From Xenorhabdus griffiniae (GTDB taxonomy: Bacteria > Pseudomonadota > Gammaproteobacteria > Enterobacterales > Enterobacteriaceae): DNA of 64,000 bases. The DNA lies in NCBI RefSeq assembly GCF_037265215.1, contig NZ_CP147737.1:3194001-3258000 (forward strand). Reading direction: 5' to 3'. The notes below the pieces were generated by a model. It was given only the letters and a program-made list of their open reading frames with translations. It did not search any database and was not told the origin of the DNA. The position numbers were made by a program, and so were the translations under genes. The first letter of the stretch is position 1, and every line of letters starts with the position of its first letter. Shown here piece after piece: positions 40,159-48,836 of this stretch.

Positions 40159-41373
40159 ATGAAGCTGACAGACTTAGCAATCAAGCGAGCCAAACCAAAG
40201 GAAAAAGCCTATACATTGGCAGATGGCAACGGGCTATCTTTGTTAATTGATACCAATGGTTCTAAAGGCTGGCGATACCGTTATCAATTCGCGGGTAAAA
40301 CTAAAATGATCTCGTTAGGTGTTTATCCGGTAGTAACGCTCACCGAGGCCAGAATCAAACGTGACGAAGCAAGGAAATTAGTTGCTAATGGGATTAATCC
40401 AAGTGAAGTAAGAAAAACTGAAAAGATATCCGCAGCAAACCTGATAGAAAATACCTTCGAAAACATAACTCGTGAATGGTATGAGAAACGTGTAGATAGG
40501 TGGTCAGCTTCTTATGCCAAAGAAATGATGGAAACATTTGAAAACGATGTTTTCCCCTATATAGGTAATAGACCTATCGCTGAAATTAAGCCAATGGAGC
40601 TTATATCTGTTTTATCACGAATGAATGATCGGGGGGCGACTGAGAAGCTCAGAAAAGTGCGTCAACGCTGTGGGGAAGTATGGCGATATGCAATAGTAAC
40701 AGGAAGAGCTGAGTATAATCCCGCACCTGATTTAGTGTCTGCCTTTGCTCCACATAAAAAAGAACATTATTCATTTTTAACTGTTGATGAAATCCCTGAG
40801 TTCTATAAATCCTTAAATGCCTATACAGGAAGTTTTATTGTAAAAATGGGGATGCGATTACAAATGATAATTGGTGCTCGTCCCGGCGAATTGCGTAAAG
40901 CTGAATGGACAGAAATTGATTTTGATAAAGCTCAATGGGAAATACCTACTGCAAAAATGAAAATGCGCCGTCCTCATATTGTTCCATTATCAAGTCAGGC
41001 TATTGATATATTAGAACAAATAAAACCAATCACAGGACAAGGAAAATATGTTTTTCAGGGCAGGAATGATGCAAATAAGCCTATGAGTGAAATGGCATTA
41101 AATTTATTAATTAGGCGAATTGGCTACACAGGACAAGCAACGAGCCACGGATTCCGCCACACGATGAGTACTATCTTGCACGAACAAAATTACCCCTCTG
41201 AATGGATTGAAACCCAGCTTGCTCATGTGGATAAAAACAGCCTTCGTGGCACATATAACCATGCTCAATACTTGGATGGTCGCAGGGAGATGCTTCAATG
41301 GTATGCGGACTATATGGAAGCACTAGAACAAGGCGGAAATGTGGTGCATGGCAAGTTTAAGAAATATGCTTAA
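40159..41373 (+). CDS. P4-type tyrosine integrase
   Basis: 404 residues. DUF4102 arm domain (MKLTDLAIKRAKPKEKAYTL), then the catalytic Arg in GARPGELRKAEW, SHGFRHTMS, LAHVDKNS and Tyr in GTYNHAQY. P4/prophage integrases of this class use tRNA 3' ends; this one begins 175 bases after the tRNA. Confidence 0.92.
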   Translation: MKLTDLAIKRAKPKEKAYTLADGNGLSLLIDTNGSKGWRYRYQFAGKTKMISLGVYPVVTLTEARIKRDEARKLVANGINPSEVRKTEKISAANLIENTFENITREWYEKRVDRWSASYAKEMMETFENDVFPYIGNRPIAEIKPMELISVLSRMNDRGATEKLRKVRQRCGEVWRYAIVTGRAEYNPAPDLVSAFAPHKKEHYSFLTVDEIPEFYKSLNAYTGSFIVKMGMRLQMIIGARPGELRKAEWTEIDFDKAQWEIPTAKMKMRRPHIVPLSSQAIDILEQIKPITGQGKYVFQGRNDANKPMSEMALNLLIRRIGYTGQATSHGFRHTMSTILHEQNYPSEWIETQLAHVDKNSLRGTYNHAQYLDGRREMLQWYADYMEALEQGGNVVHGKFKKYA

Positions 41374-41431
41374 CTGGATGAATAGACAGCGATAATTGAC
41401 TTTAGTAGACTACCCAAGACATTAAAGATTA

Positions 41432-41489
41432 AAGCTATGTCTAGGCTGATCCCCGAAAACCCGTACACCTCTACGGACTGGCATAGCTT
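41432..41489 (+). other. Hairpin after the integrase
   Basis: AAGCTATG (41432-41439) and CATAGCTT (41482-41489) pair perfectly around a 42-base loop. It may be a weak terminator or structured leader for the cargo genes. Confidence 0.35.
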
Positions 41490-41517
41490 CTATTAAATGA
41501 GGGCATGAGGTGGCGTG

Positions 41518-41832
41518 ATGAATAATGTGTTTTTAGCGGATCCGCTTAGTGAATTAAAAAGCAAAGCAAAAGATTTTATTTCTATAGAAGATACTCTAAA
41601 TATTATTTGCGAGATGCTGGATTGCTCCTTAGTGACTGCCGCTGAGATTATCTTATTGAAATTACCAGATGATAGAGATTGGAATAATAGTCCAATTAAT
41701 CCTCCTTTTTTTGGGGAAAAATTAGGAATAGCTACGTTTTCATACTGTGATAATAGACCTCTGATTCGAGAGTTACTAAAAAACATCATTGAAAATGATC
41801 CATTTAGCTTTGAAGACAGCATCCCTTTTTAG
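41518..41832 (+). CDS. Island cargo gene 1, unknown
   Basis: 104 residues from the ATG at 41518 (GAGG upstream). Mainly helical (DPLSELKSKAKDFISIEDTL; CDNRPLIRELLKNIIENDPF). No family recognised. 12 bases before cargo gene 2, and clearly AT-rich compared with the integrase, so the two probably entered together. Confidence 0.6.
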   Translation: MNNVFLADPLSELKSKAKDFISIEDTLNIICEMLDCSLVTAAEIILLKLPDDRDWNNSPINPPFFGEKLGIATFSYCDNRPLIRELLKNIIENDPFSFEDSIPF

Positions 41833-41844
41833 AGTGAGTTTATT

Positions 41845-42573
41845 ATGACAGAGCATAAATTAGCTAGCGAATATAGGAAGTTTGGTTTTGTGAAATCCCA
41901 ACTTGAGGATGTTTTAGGTTTCTCTCTAGGGGGAAAGCGTTCTTTGCCTGATTATCTTAAACCATATAAAACAAGAATAGGCATACAACTAGATGAAGCT
42001 GCAAATATTTTTGCTGGGTGTAGACCTAGTGAACATATAAATTCTGGTCCATTGGTTGATATTATCCGTGGTTATAGAGCCTCTCTTTGGGATGCATATG
42101 ATAATGATATATTGTCAGGCAACAATATCATCATGGATTATAACTATAATGAAGAATATAGAGTCGATGTTACTTTAGTTAAAGACCAAGTTACTAAATG
42201 GGCTAGAGAGCATAACCTAGATTGGCCTTTTGAATTACCTGAAAGTGAAATAGATAATGAAAGTAGTTCAGTTGATTTACTCTCAAAAATTGAAAGTTTA
42301 GAATTAGAAAATAAATCTTTAAAAACAAAAATCAATGAATTAAAAGAAAATATACCGCTACTATTGTCTGCATATAGAGATGATGACCCATTATCAATAG
42401 CTATTAAATTAAGAAATGAAGTGTGGGTAGACTACAATGAAGATTCAAGATCAACAATACCAACCCAAGAGTGGGTGGTAGCAAAGCTCATAGATGAATA
42501 TAAAGAGTTTGAAATGACAAAGGCTCAAGCTCAAGCAATTGAAAAGGTTGCTTGCCCTATTAAGCGTAAATAG
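41845..42573 (+). CDS. Island cargo gene 2, unknown, with coiled coil
   Basis: 242 residues. N-terminal globular part (ASEYRKFGFVKSQLEDVLGF), a coiled coil about residues 150-175 (SKIESLELENKSLKTKINEL), then a C-terminal helical domain (AIKLRNEVWVDYNEDSRSTI; TQEWVVAKLIDEYKEFEMTK) that could be a small HTH-like module. Paired with cargo gene 1. Position beside an integrase is typical of defence or regulatory cargo; nothing shows which. Confidence 0.6.
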   Translation: MTEHKLASEYRKFGFVKSQLEDVLGFSLGGKRSLPDYLKPYKTRIGIQLDEAANIFAGCRPSEHINSGPLVDIIRGYRASLWDAYDNDILSGNNIIMDYNYNEEYRVDVTLVKDQVTKWAREHNLDWPFELPESEIDNESSSVDLLSKIESLELENKSLKTKINELKENIPLLLSAYRDDDPLSIAIKLRNEVWVDYNEDSRSTIPTQEWVVAKLIDEYKEFEMTKAQAQAIEKVACPIKRK

Positions 42574-42589
42574 GTGGATACGAATATCT

Positions 42590-42720
42590 ACACTGTTCAC
42601 GCTAAAGTAAAACAACCCTCAACCCTGAGGGTAAAAATGGCCTTTTACCCTTAACCATGATGGTAATGAGCCACTATTTACCCTCTACCCTCATAGTGTT
42701 TTGTACAATAAACAGCCGTA
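42590..42720. repeat. ACCCT-rich repeats upstream of the AlpA-like genes
   Basis: Five ACCCT words and one inverted AGGGT lie within 42615-42695, including the dyad AACCCTGAGGGT. They precede a two-gene AlpA-like unit by about 170 bases. They may be binding sites for an island regulator. The rest of 42574-42864 holds no gene. Confidence 0.4.
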
Positions 42721-42864
42721 TAAGGTACAACTCTCATAGTTAAATTTTCAAAAAAGCCATTAGGCCTAATGGCATGATCAAAAAGCATTTTTTCGTGTAA
42801 ATATAACCCTGAATCTACGAACGTCTATCAAGGCGTATTACAAACTAGATAACAGGGGGGCAAC

Positions 42865-43080
42865 ATGCTAACAATCACAATACCTAAAGAAAATCTTATC
42901 CGCTTATCCGAAGTTCAACACAGAACGGGCTACGGTAAAGCATGGATCTACAAACTCATTGCAGATAATAGATTCCCCAAACAAGTTAAAATTGGCACTC
43001 GTTCAGTCGCTTTCATTGAGTCAGAAATTGATGACTGGATATCACAACGTATTGCTGAATCTCGTAGCGAGGTAATGTAA
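42865..43080 (+). CDS. AlpA-like regulator 1
   Basis: 71 residues. IRLSEVQHRTGYGKAWIYKL then ADNRFPKQVKIGTRSVAFIE is the AlpA (excisionase-like) helix-turn-helix pattern. In P4-type elements AlpA activates excision. AACAGGGGGGCAAC precedes the ATG. Confidence 0.82.
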   Translation: MLTITIPKENLIRLSEVQHRTGYGKAWIYKLIADNRFPKQVKIGTRSVAFIESEIDDWISQRIAESRSEVM

Positions 43081-43355
43081 TGACAAAATTTATATTACCC
43101 ACCGATGAACAGCGGAAATATATTCTTTCCGCTTACAGCGAAAGTGAAAGACGAATAAGAGAAAGGGAACGAGAAAGAATACCCGGTATTTCTCGCAGCC
43201 ATTGCCATAAATTAGAAAGATTAGGTTTATTTCCACCACGTTGTCATTTTGGGCGTAATTCCTGTGCGTGGCTATTAAGTGATGTGCTCTGGTGGGTACG
43301 TAATCCGCCAACAGTAGAAAACGTAAATAACCCCTATAGCCGAAAATCAAATTAA
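43080..43355 (+). CDS. AlpA-like regulator 2
   Basis: 91 residues, start overlaps the previous stop (TAATG). GISRSHCHKLERLGLFPPRC then WLLSDVLWWVRNP matches AlpA/MerR-like HTH proteins that follow a first AlpA in some satellites. Basic N-terminal helix RRIRERERERI. Confidence 0.65.
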   Translation: MTKFILPTDEQRKYILSAYSESERRIRERERERIPGISRSHCHKLERLGLFPPRCHFGRNSCAWLLSDVLWWVRNPPTVENVNNPYSRKSN

Positions 43356-43373
43356 TTAAGACAGGGTAAAACT

Positions 43374-44171
43374 ATGACATCTAAAAATATGGCCTTAAAT
43401 GGTCAGGGGCTCGCTCACACTGAAAACAGCCAAGAGCCTATTTTAGTTCAGTACAAAGAGAATCGAAAAAAGAATTATGCCGAAATGATCCCGTTAACAG
43501 CGGGAACCATTAACGGAAAGGCAGCAATGGTTACTGATGCCAGAAATCTGCACAAGTTTCTTGGCAATAAGGAACTGTTTGCTAGCTGGATAAAGCAGCG
43601 CATTGAGCAATACGGGTTTATTGAAAATGAGGACTACGAGACTTATTTGGAAAATTCCAAAAAAGGTCGTCCGAGAACTGAATACCGTATTAGCTCTGAT
43701 ATGGCGAAAGAGCTTTCTATGGTGGAACGCACCGAAGAAGGCAAAGAGGCTCGCCAGTACTTTATCGACTGTGAAAAACGTCTACGCCGCATTGCACCAG
43801 AAGAACACAAAGCCGCTCTGCTTAATTGGCGTAAAAATCGCGTCACTGCCTGTGAAGATCACAAAAGTATGGCAGATGCGATGAAGGGATACATGGAGCG
43901 CACCGGAGACAACCAAAAGGGTTTTGCTTACAGCAATGAATCACGATTCATTAATAAATTGGTGCTGGGTATAGATCCGGTCAGATGGGCTAAAAATAAG
44001 GGCATTAAATCTAAAGAAGTCAGAGATAACATGACTGTAGATCAGTTACAGCTACTGGCTTATTTGGAGTCGCGCAATTGTGCATTTCTTGATTTAGATA
44101 CACCACCTGAGAAGCGAAAAGCGCAATTAACGGAACTGGCTCAACGTTGGTTATGTTCGCGGATACGTTAG
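43374..44171 (+). CDS. AntA/AntB-type antirepressor
   Basis: 265 residues. AntA domain: AMVTDARNLHKFLGNKELFA then SWIKQRIEQYGFIENEDYE, and RTEYRISSDMAKELSMVERT with EEGKEARQYFIDCE. The C-terminal domain (SNESRFINKLVLGIDPVRWA onward) is found in phage antirepressors of this group. Fifth antirepressor-like gene family in the window. Confidence 0.82.
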   Translation: MTSKNMALNGQGLAHTENSQEPILVQYKENRKKNYAEMIPLTAGTINGKAAMVTDARNLHKFLGNKELFASWIKQRIEQYGFIENEDYETYLENSKKGRPRTEYRISSDMAKELSMVERTEEGKEARQYFIDCEKRLRRIAPEEHKAALLNWRKNRVTACEDHKSMADAMKGYMERTGDNQKGFAYSNESRFINKLVLGIDPVRWAKNKGIKSKEVRDNMTVDQLQLLAYLESRNCAFLDLDTPPEKRKAQLTELAQRWLCSRIR

Positions 44172-44305
44172 TGAAAAATGGCATTCTCAGGAAGCCGGCC
44201 AGTGGCAGGAGCTTTCAGGGAAAGACACCGCGACTTAAGCACTTGGGGGGTATCCAGCAACGGGCTTATATCATGGTATTGGTGCCAGAACCCGACGACG
44301 AATAA
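44171..44305 (+). CDS. Possible 44-residue basic protein
   Basis: GTG start overlapping the AntA stop (TAGTG), GCGGA upstream. MKNGILRKPASGRSFQGKTP then LKHLGGIQQRAYIMVLVPEP. Coherent and basic; recognised only as a plausible coupled small gene or the remnant of a larger one. Confidence 0.4.
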   Translation: MKNGILRKPASGRSFQGKTPRLKHLGGIQQRAYIMVLVPEPDDE

Positions 44306-44331
44306 TTTCTCATGTGAGGGTTAAACCTATT

Positions 44332-44427
44332 GTCTCAGTTGTCTCATTTTTATTAACTATATGAATTTTAATTATATTTACTTTTAAATTGAGACAACAT
44401 GAGACAACAAACAGAGGTTTTGAGACA
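44332..44427. repeat. GAGACA iterons
   Basis: GTCTCA at 44332 and 44341, then GAGACA at 44391, 44401 and 44422. The word TGAGACAACA is repeated in the last three. They flank an AT-rich core (44347-44390). Possible operator or replication-type iterons for an island protein. Confidence 0.55.
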
Positions 44428-44542
44428 ACATCAAATGGGAAAATAAAAGGACAGTACAGCAGAGGCATTATGAAAAAATTACTTAACTTACACTGTCAGA
44501 AAGAAAGGGGTTTCATGGGAATGCTGGTGGGGGAGTGTGCAA

Positions 44543-44920
44543 ATGCGTGATATGCGAATAATACTCAGTCAATGGGGTTCGTGGGCGAGTGACGGGAATA
44601 GTGACGTCGATTGGTCATCCATTGCAGCGGGGTTTAAAGGTCTGGTTCCCAGCACCCGAAAGAGCCATGCACAATGTTGTGATGATGACGGGATAGCGAT
44701 TGATGCTGCTGTTCTGCGATTGAAGAAACATAATCCGTATTCCTACCAGTTGATCGTATTGCACTACATTAAGGCACTGCCATTAAGGGTAATGGGGAAT
44801 AAATTAGGCATATCTCATAACGAAGTGGCTAAAAGATTACAGGCAGCTGAGGGATTTATTGAGGGCGTACTGGCAGTTTCAGGGGTTATTTTGGAATTTG
44901 ATAAATGCGTACAAAAATAA
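44543..44920 (+). CDS. Antitermination protein Q (Phage_antitermQ)
   Basis: 125 residues from the ATG at 44543 (GGGGGAG upstream). MRDMRIILSQWGSWASDGNS, then DWSSIAAGFKGLVPSTRKS and CDDDGIAIDAAVLRLKKHNP with YQLIVLHYIKALPLRVMGNK match the Q family. It should modify RNA polymerase at the late promoter; the terminator and late leader repeat follow, but no late genes remain downstream. Confidence 0.85.
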   Translation: MRDMRIILSQWGSWASDGNSDVDWSSIAAGFKGLVPSTRKSHAQCCDDDGIAIDAAVLRLKKHNPYSYQLIVLHYIKALPLRVMGNKLGISHNEVAKRLQAAEGFIEGVLAVSGVILEFDKCVQK

Positions 44921-45002
44921 GTCATTAATAGAGTTGCGTAATTACAAAAGTCAGTATATTGTGATAAGAGTGATAGCTATGTCACGTAGCTTATTGAATT
45001 CC

Positions 45003-45028
45003 AAGCCTCGCACTCGCGGGGCTTTTTT
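45003..45028 (+). terminator. Terminator after Q
   Basis: AAGCCTCGC, ACTC, GCGGGGCTT then TTTT. Same hairpin as 20859-20882 on the other strand. Confidence 0.8.
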
Positions 45029-45166
45029 GCATCTACCAGTTGTCAACTCAGAGTTTACAACTCGATCGGGGTCAGGCAGCGCCCTACATCATAGTTAAAT
45101 CAGTGTGTTAGGTGGGGTTTTAACCATTTTAAGCAACACCTCGGATCGGTATAAAGAACACTATAA

Positions 45167-45253
45167 CATGCTATATAAATCATATGGTTAACCTGATTTT
45201 CAGCGAAAAAGAGATCACCCCCATGCAAGATGAATTCGATGGCTTTATCCAAC
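45167..45253 (+). repeat. 87-bp late-leader repeat, copy B
   Basis: Inverted copy of 20519-20605 with one difference. It encodes the same first 23 codons of a possible 29-residue peptide (45184-45273). It lies about 250 bases after Q, as copy A does after the DUF1133 gene. Confidence 0.75.
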
Positions 45254-45343
45254 TACCGAGGAATTTGCGGTAGTTCGAAATCCTGCACGTTCGGGATGTT
45301 TAGAGGAATGTTTCAATTCCCCCGAATTCGAGGGAATTACGAT

Positions 45344-45625
45344 TTACAGGTGAGCGAATATCGGCTTGATTTCAGGGCGCTGCTGTTGGGAAGCCTGCCA
45401 CAACTCATATTGGGACTGCATATTGGTCCACATTTCAGCGCTGGTTCCCAATGCCGCTTCTAAACGGAGTGCCATATCTGCTGATATACCCGTGTTACCA
45501 TTTAAAATACGGGATAAAGCCACACGGGTTATACCCAGTGCTTTTGCTGCTTCGGTAACAGAGATATCGCCTAAATATTCACGCAAAACAATTCCGGGAT
45601 GTGCAGGGTTGTACATTCTGTTCAT
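45344..45625 (-). CDS. higA: HigA-type antitoxin
   Basis: 93 residues from [20 protein letters not shown] (ATG 45625). XRE helix-turn-helix in [20 protein letters not shown] then LNGNTGIS; ends in a typical HigA C-terminus ([20 protein letters not shown]). It binds HigB and represses the operon. It lies downstream of the toxin gene, the usual higBA order. Confidence 0.88.
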   Translation of the reverse strand: MNRMYNPAHPGIVLREYLGDISVTEAAKALGITRVALSRILNGNTGISADMALRLEAALGTSAEMWTNMQSQYELWQASQQQRPEIKPIFAHL

Positions 45626-45635
45626 AGTGCATTCC

Positions 45636-45917
45636 TCAGTGATAATCTTGATAATTAACCAAAATGACATCTTCGCCTTCAAAGCGAAATGTCAGCCGCC
45701 AGTTTCCATTAACAGAAATAGCCCAGTGACCTTTTAAATCAGCCCCCTTTAATGGATGTAATTTCCAACCGGGGGCGTTCATGTCATCGGGTTTTTTAGC
45801 GGTGTTCAACGCGGTTAATTGGATATTCAGTTTTACAGCGTGATTTGCTTGAATGCCGGCTGTAGAACCTGTTTTAAAGAATTTTTCCAAACCTTTATGC
45901 TTAAAACTTTTGATCAT
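45636..45917 (-). CDS. higB: HigB-type toxin (RelE/ParE fold)
   Basis: 93 residues. [20 protein letters not shown], then [20 protein letters not shown] and [20 protein letters not shown] is the HigB pattern. Ribosome-dependent mRNA interferase. It precedes higA by 10 bases. TATAGT/GTATAC words upstream (45935-45955) may form the promoter-operator. Confidence 0.88.
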   Translation of the reverse strand: MIKSFKHKGLEKFFKTGSTAGIQANHAVKLNIQLTALNTAKKPDDMNAPGWKLHPLKGADLKGHWAISVNGNWRLTFRFEGEDVILVNYQDYH

Positions 45918-46077
45918 TGTGCATCACCGCCGTAAACCGTATAGTATCAGTATACATTAAATATGTGCAGTGTCAACCAAATTCGCCACCGTAATCACTC
46001 TCATAACCTCAGTATCCCTATTGCGGCTGGCATCCTATTAACTCACGTGAGGTGAATGATGGAAAAGCGTATTGAAG

Positions 46078-46862
46078 GGTCATGCTCCCAATGATTAGAT
46101 CTTGTGATAAACTCCCTACTTTTTATTCTGGGTGAGATATGGCTAAAGTGGATGTGATTTGTCGTTACTGTCATAAAACAGACGAGGTTAAAGGGCATGG
46201 AAAAGGACGTACTGGACATCCTCGCTATCACTGCTATGCCTGTCGCAAAACCTTCCAACTGCACTATACCTATCAAGCCTGTCATCCCGGTATGAAAGAG
46301 CGAATTATTGATATGGCCATGAATAACGCCGGTGTTAGGGACACGGCTCGGGTTCTGAACGTCGGCATTAACACCGTCATTCGCACATTAAAAAGCTCAC
46401 ACCAAGACAAGTAACTACGCTGCCGCTTGCGAGCAGTGAGATTCATCTTGTTTGTGAAATAGACGAGCAGTGGTCCTTTGTCGGTAATAAGAAAAATCAA
46501 CGCTGGCTCTGGTATGCCTGGGAGCTGAATAGGAAACGGGTAGTGGCACATGTGTTTGGGGATCGCAGCAGGAAAACGTTGAAAAAGCTGCTGGCTCTCT
46601 TGTCTCCTTTTACTATTCGGTTTTACTGTACAGATGATTATGCCGTTTACGATTGTCTGCCTAAAGAAAAATACCTCACGGGAAAGAAATTTACCCAACG
46701 TATTGAGAGAACAAATCTTACGCTTCGTATCCGGATAAAGAGGCTGAATAGAAAGACAATAGGTTATTCCAAATCCGAAGAGATGCATGACAAAGTGGTC
46801 GGTACGTTCATTGAGCGTGAATACTATCTTTCATAACAGATCTAACTATTGGGAGCATGACC
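46078..46862 (+). mobile_element. IS1-family insertion sequence
   Basis: 785 bp bounded by inverted repeats GGTCATGCTCCCAAT (46078-46092, inverted at 46848-46862). It contains InsA and InsB frames. The 9 bases outside each end (CGTATTGAA and AGAAATGTT) do not match, so the expected target duplication is absent and a rearrangement has followed insertion. It sits between HigBA and the retron. Confidence 0.9.
46139..46836 (+). CDS. IS1-family transposase InsAB' (frameshift)
   Basis: InsA is 91 residues (46139-46414) with the zinc-binding CRYCHKTDEVKGHGKGRTGH and CYACRKTF and the HTH AGVRDTARVLNVGINTVIRT. In the -1 frame the sequence is open from the A AAA AGC run (about 46389-46395) through EIDEQWSFVGNKKNQRWLWY and DRSRKTLKKLLALL to 46836, giving the DDE InsB part. 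The frame is intact, so the element may be active. Confidence 0.85.
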
Positions 46863-46894
46863 AGAAATGTTAACTTTTTATGCCAAAATTATAT

Positions 46895-47833
46895 TCATGA
46901 ACAATTACCATACTTAGCTATTGAATCCATTACATCGTGTCCATATTTACAGGTCATGGATTCAAAAAATCTAGGCTCAATGAATTTTGCATACCCAAGT
47001 TCTCCTCTTAATTTCAAAATTTCAGATTCAGAAAGAACCCCTAAAGTATAATGATGAATTTTACTTCTGAGTAATCTTTTCTTTTCTCGCCCTAAAGATA
47101 ATTTTTCATCGTTAGTAATTGTTACTCCCGTTACATGCCGATTGAATTTTTTTGATGAAAAAACCGTTTTTTTATGGTTTATTTTTATATCATTTAAATC
47201 AACAGAATTTAGAGTTTCTCTAACTATTTTAGGTACACTAAATAATACCCCATTTACATTAGAGCTAAAAGTTAAATCATCTGCATATCTAGAGTATTTA
47301 ACCCCTAACTTTTGACATTTAATAGATATTTCACAATCAAAAAAGTACATGATAACATTGGATATCATTGGTGAAGATGGAGCACCAATGCTCAATCTTA
47401 ACGGGCTATTTCTTCTTAATTTCCAGAAAAATAAATTCTCCATTACTAAAATATCTTTCTCACTTAATTCTCTCCCTGTATTTACTAAAAATCTTTTTAA
47501 GTGAATAGGCTTTATACTTAAAAAGAAATTTTTAAAATCCATTTTCAATATAAACTTATTATTACTATGTAATAGTGCATTTTTTCTTATATCTTTTCCA
47601 TGCTGATAAGCAAAAGCATTTTCATGTATATAAAAATACTGTTCCATATGCTTCAATACAGCCTTCTGCAACGATTTAACCTGCCTTGCAGGCTGTGCAA
47701 TTAATCTGTACTCCGTACTATTTCGTTTTTTAATATGGAACTTTTTATATCTTCTAGGGATCGTAGTGATGTAGCGCATCGCCTCATCTTCGGTTAGATA
47801 AAGGCCATTTGCTATAAATTGTAATAAATTCAT
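46895..47833 (-). CDS. Retron reverse transcriptase
   Basis: 312 residues. Retron hallmarks: NALLH (85-89, the NAxxH motif), catalytic Asp99 in ILKMDFKNFF, GAPSSPMISN (150-159), YADD (183-186) and the VTG triplet (234-236, HVTGVTITND). It makes msDNA from its own ncRNA. Its start overlaps the effector stop (ATGA), and the msr-msd lies upstream of the effector: ncRNA, effector, RT. All catalytic residues are present. Confidence 0.93.
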   Translation of the reverse strand: MNLLQFIANGLYLTEDEAMRYITTIPRRYKKFHIKKRNSTEYRLIAQPARQVKSLQKAVLKHMEQYFYIHENAFAYQHGKDIRKNALLHSNNKFILKMDFKNFFLSIKPIHLKRFLVNTGRELSEKDILVMENLFFWKLRRNSPLRLSIGAPSSPMISNVIMYFFDCEISIKCQKLGVKYSRYADDLTFSSNVNGVLFSVPKIVRETLNSVDLNDIKINHKKTVFSSKKFNRHVTGVTITNDEKLSLGREKKRLLRSKIHHYTLGVLSESEILKLRGELGYAKFIEPRFFESMTCKYGHDVMDSIAKYGNCS

Positions 47834-48814
47834 ATTACATTCCCTCTGATTATATTTATATATTTTAAAGCATTCTCTCTCTTTCTTGCAGTTTCATCAG
47901 ACTTTTTTGCATCCATGCTTAAATAAGACTGTCTAATTGCTATTTTTATATTCATAGAGTCTTTTATTTTCCCTTTATTACTTAAGCCAAACTTAATCTT
48001 ACTCTCTCTATGTCCAATAACATAATAATAATCTGTACGACTATATGAGATTGAAGAAATAAGTTTCATTTTAGTTAAAAGATAAAGTAATCTAGATATT
48101 AATTTTTGAGAAACATCTATATCAATGCAATATAACGCCCATTCAATTTCTGTTTTTTTATTGGCTCTGATAGTAAAATGATCTCATAAATTAAAATAGC
48201 TAAATGCCCTGTGTTTTTACTATTATATTTTTCTGTTTTTTTGACGTTTTTTAATCTAGCACTTACATCATCATAAATAAGCTCTATTTCGTCATATTTT
48301 AAACGAGTTTTATCTGGCCAAGGAAAAACTGAAACTGAATTTGGCTCTAAGCTTTTTAAATATTCTAAAGGCCCTAAATAAATGAAGATCTTGGTGTCAT
48401 ATTTTTATTCGGTGTTCCTTCAATTTCTTCAAGTGGAGCAACAACGTGTAATTTTTGAGCTAGATTTTTTCTATTAACAAATAGGCCTAATTCAACTAAA
48501 GAACCCGCACTTTCTAAGCATATAATGACTAAAGTCGAAATATTAGCTATATCATCCTCAAAGCTCATTAAATCAGAATAGGCTCCATCTTTAAAATAGT
48601 CTTTGAAATCCTCTGCCAAGACAAGAGAATCAAACAATTTTGGATTATGTTGGGCAACATGAGAGAAAAAATAATCTCTTACACTTATCGGGTTAGCATT
48701 AATTGGCCCACCACAAACAAAAATTATCGGTGGCATAAATTGAACAATAAAGTTTGAATAGCTCAAATCACCAAACTGTTCTTCTAATGAATTCATGTAA
48801 GCAGAATCACTCAC
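47830..48814 (-). pseudogene. Retron effector, nucleoside deoxyribosyltransferase-like (St85/RcaT type), frameshifted
   Basis: The first 146 codons (48814-48374, GTG start) encode IFVCGGPINANPISVRDYFF, FDSLVLAEDF and LVIICLESAGSLVELGLFVN, the conserved parts of the deoxyribosyltransferase-like retron effectors. Then TAG. In the -1 frame the sequence is open without interruption from about 48380 to the TGA at 47830: LGPLEYLKSLEPNSVSVFPW, DDVSARLKN, ending YINIIRGNVI. A single-base loss (or +2) near 48375-48382 explains this. Full-length would be about 328 residues. No canonical slippery site is in register, so a mutation is more likely than programmed shifting. Confidence 0.85.
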
Positions 48815-48836
48815 ATCAAGGAACCCCTCTTATATT

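Noticed and set aside
46282..46788. 168-codon minus-strand frame inside the IS1-family element
   Set aside because: Shadow of the transposase genes on the opposite strand.
47830..48382. Programmed frameshifting in the retron effector
   Set aside because: No X XXY YYZ heptamer in the correct register at the break; a mutation or sequencing error is simpler.
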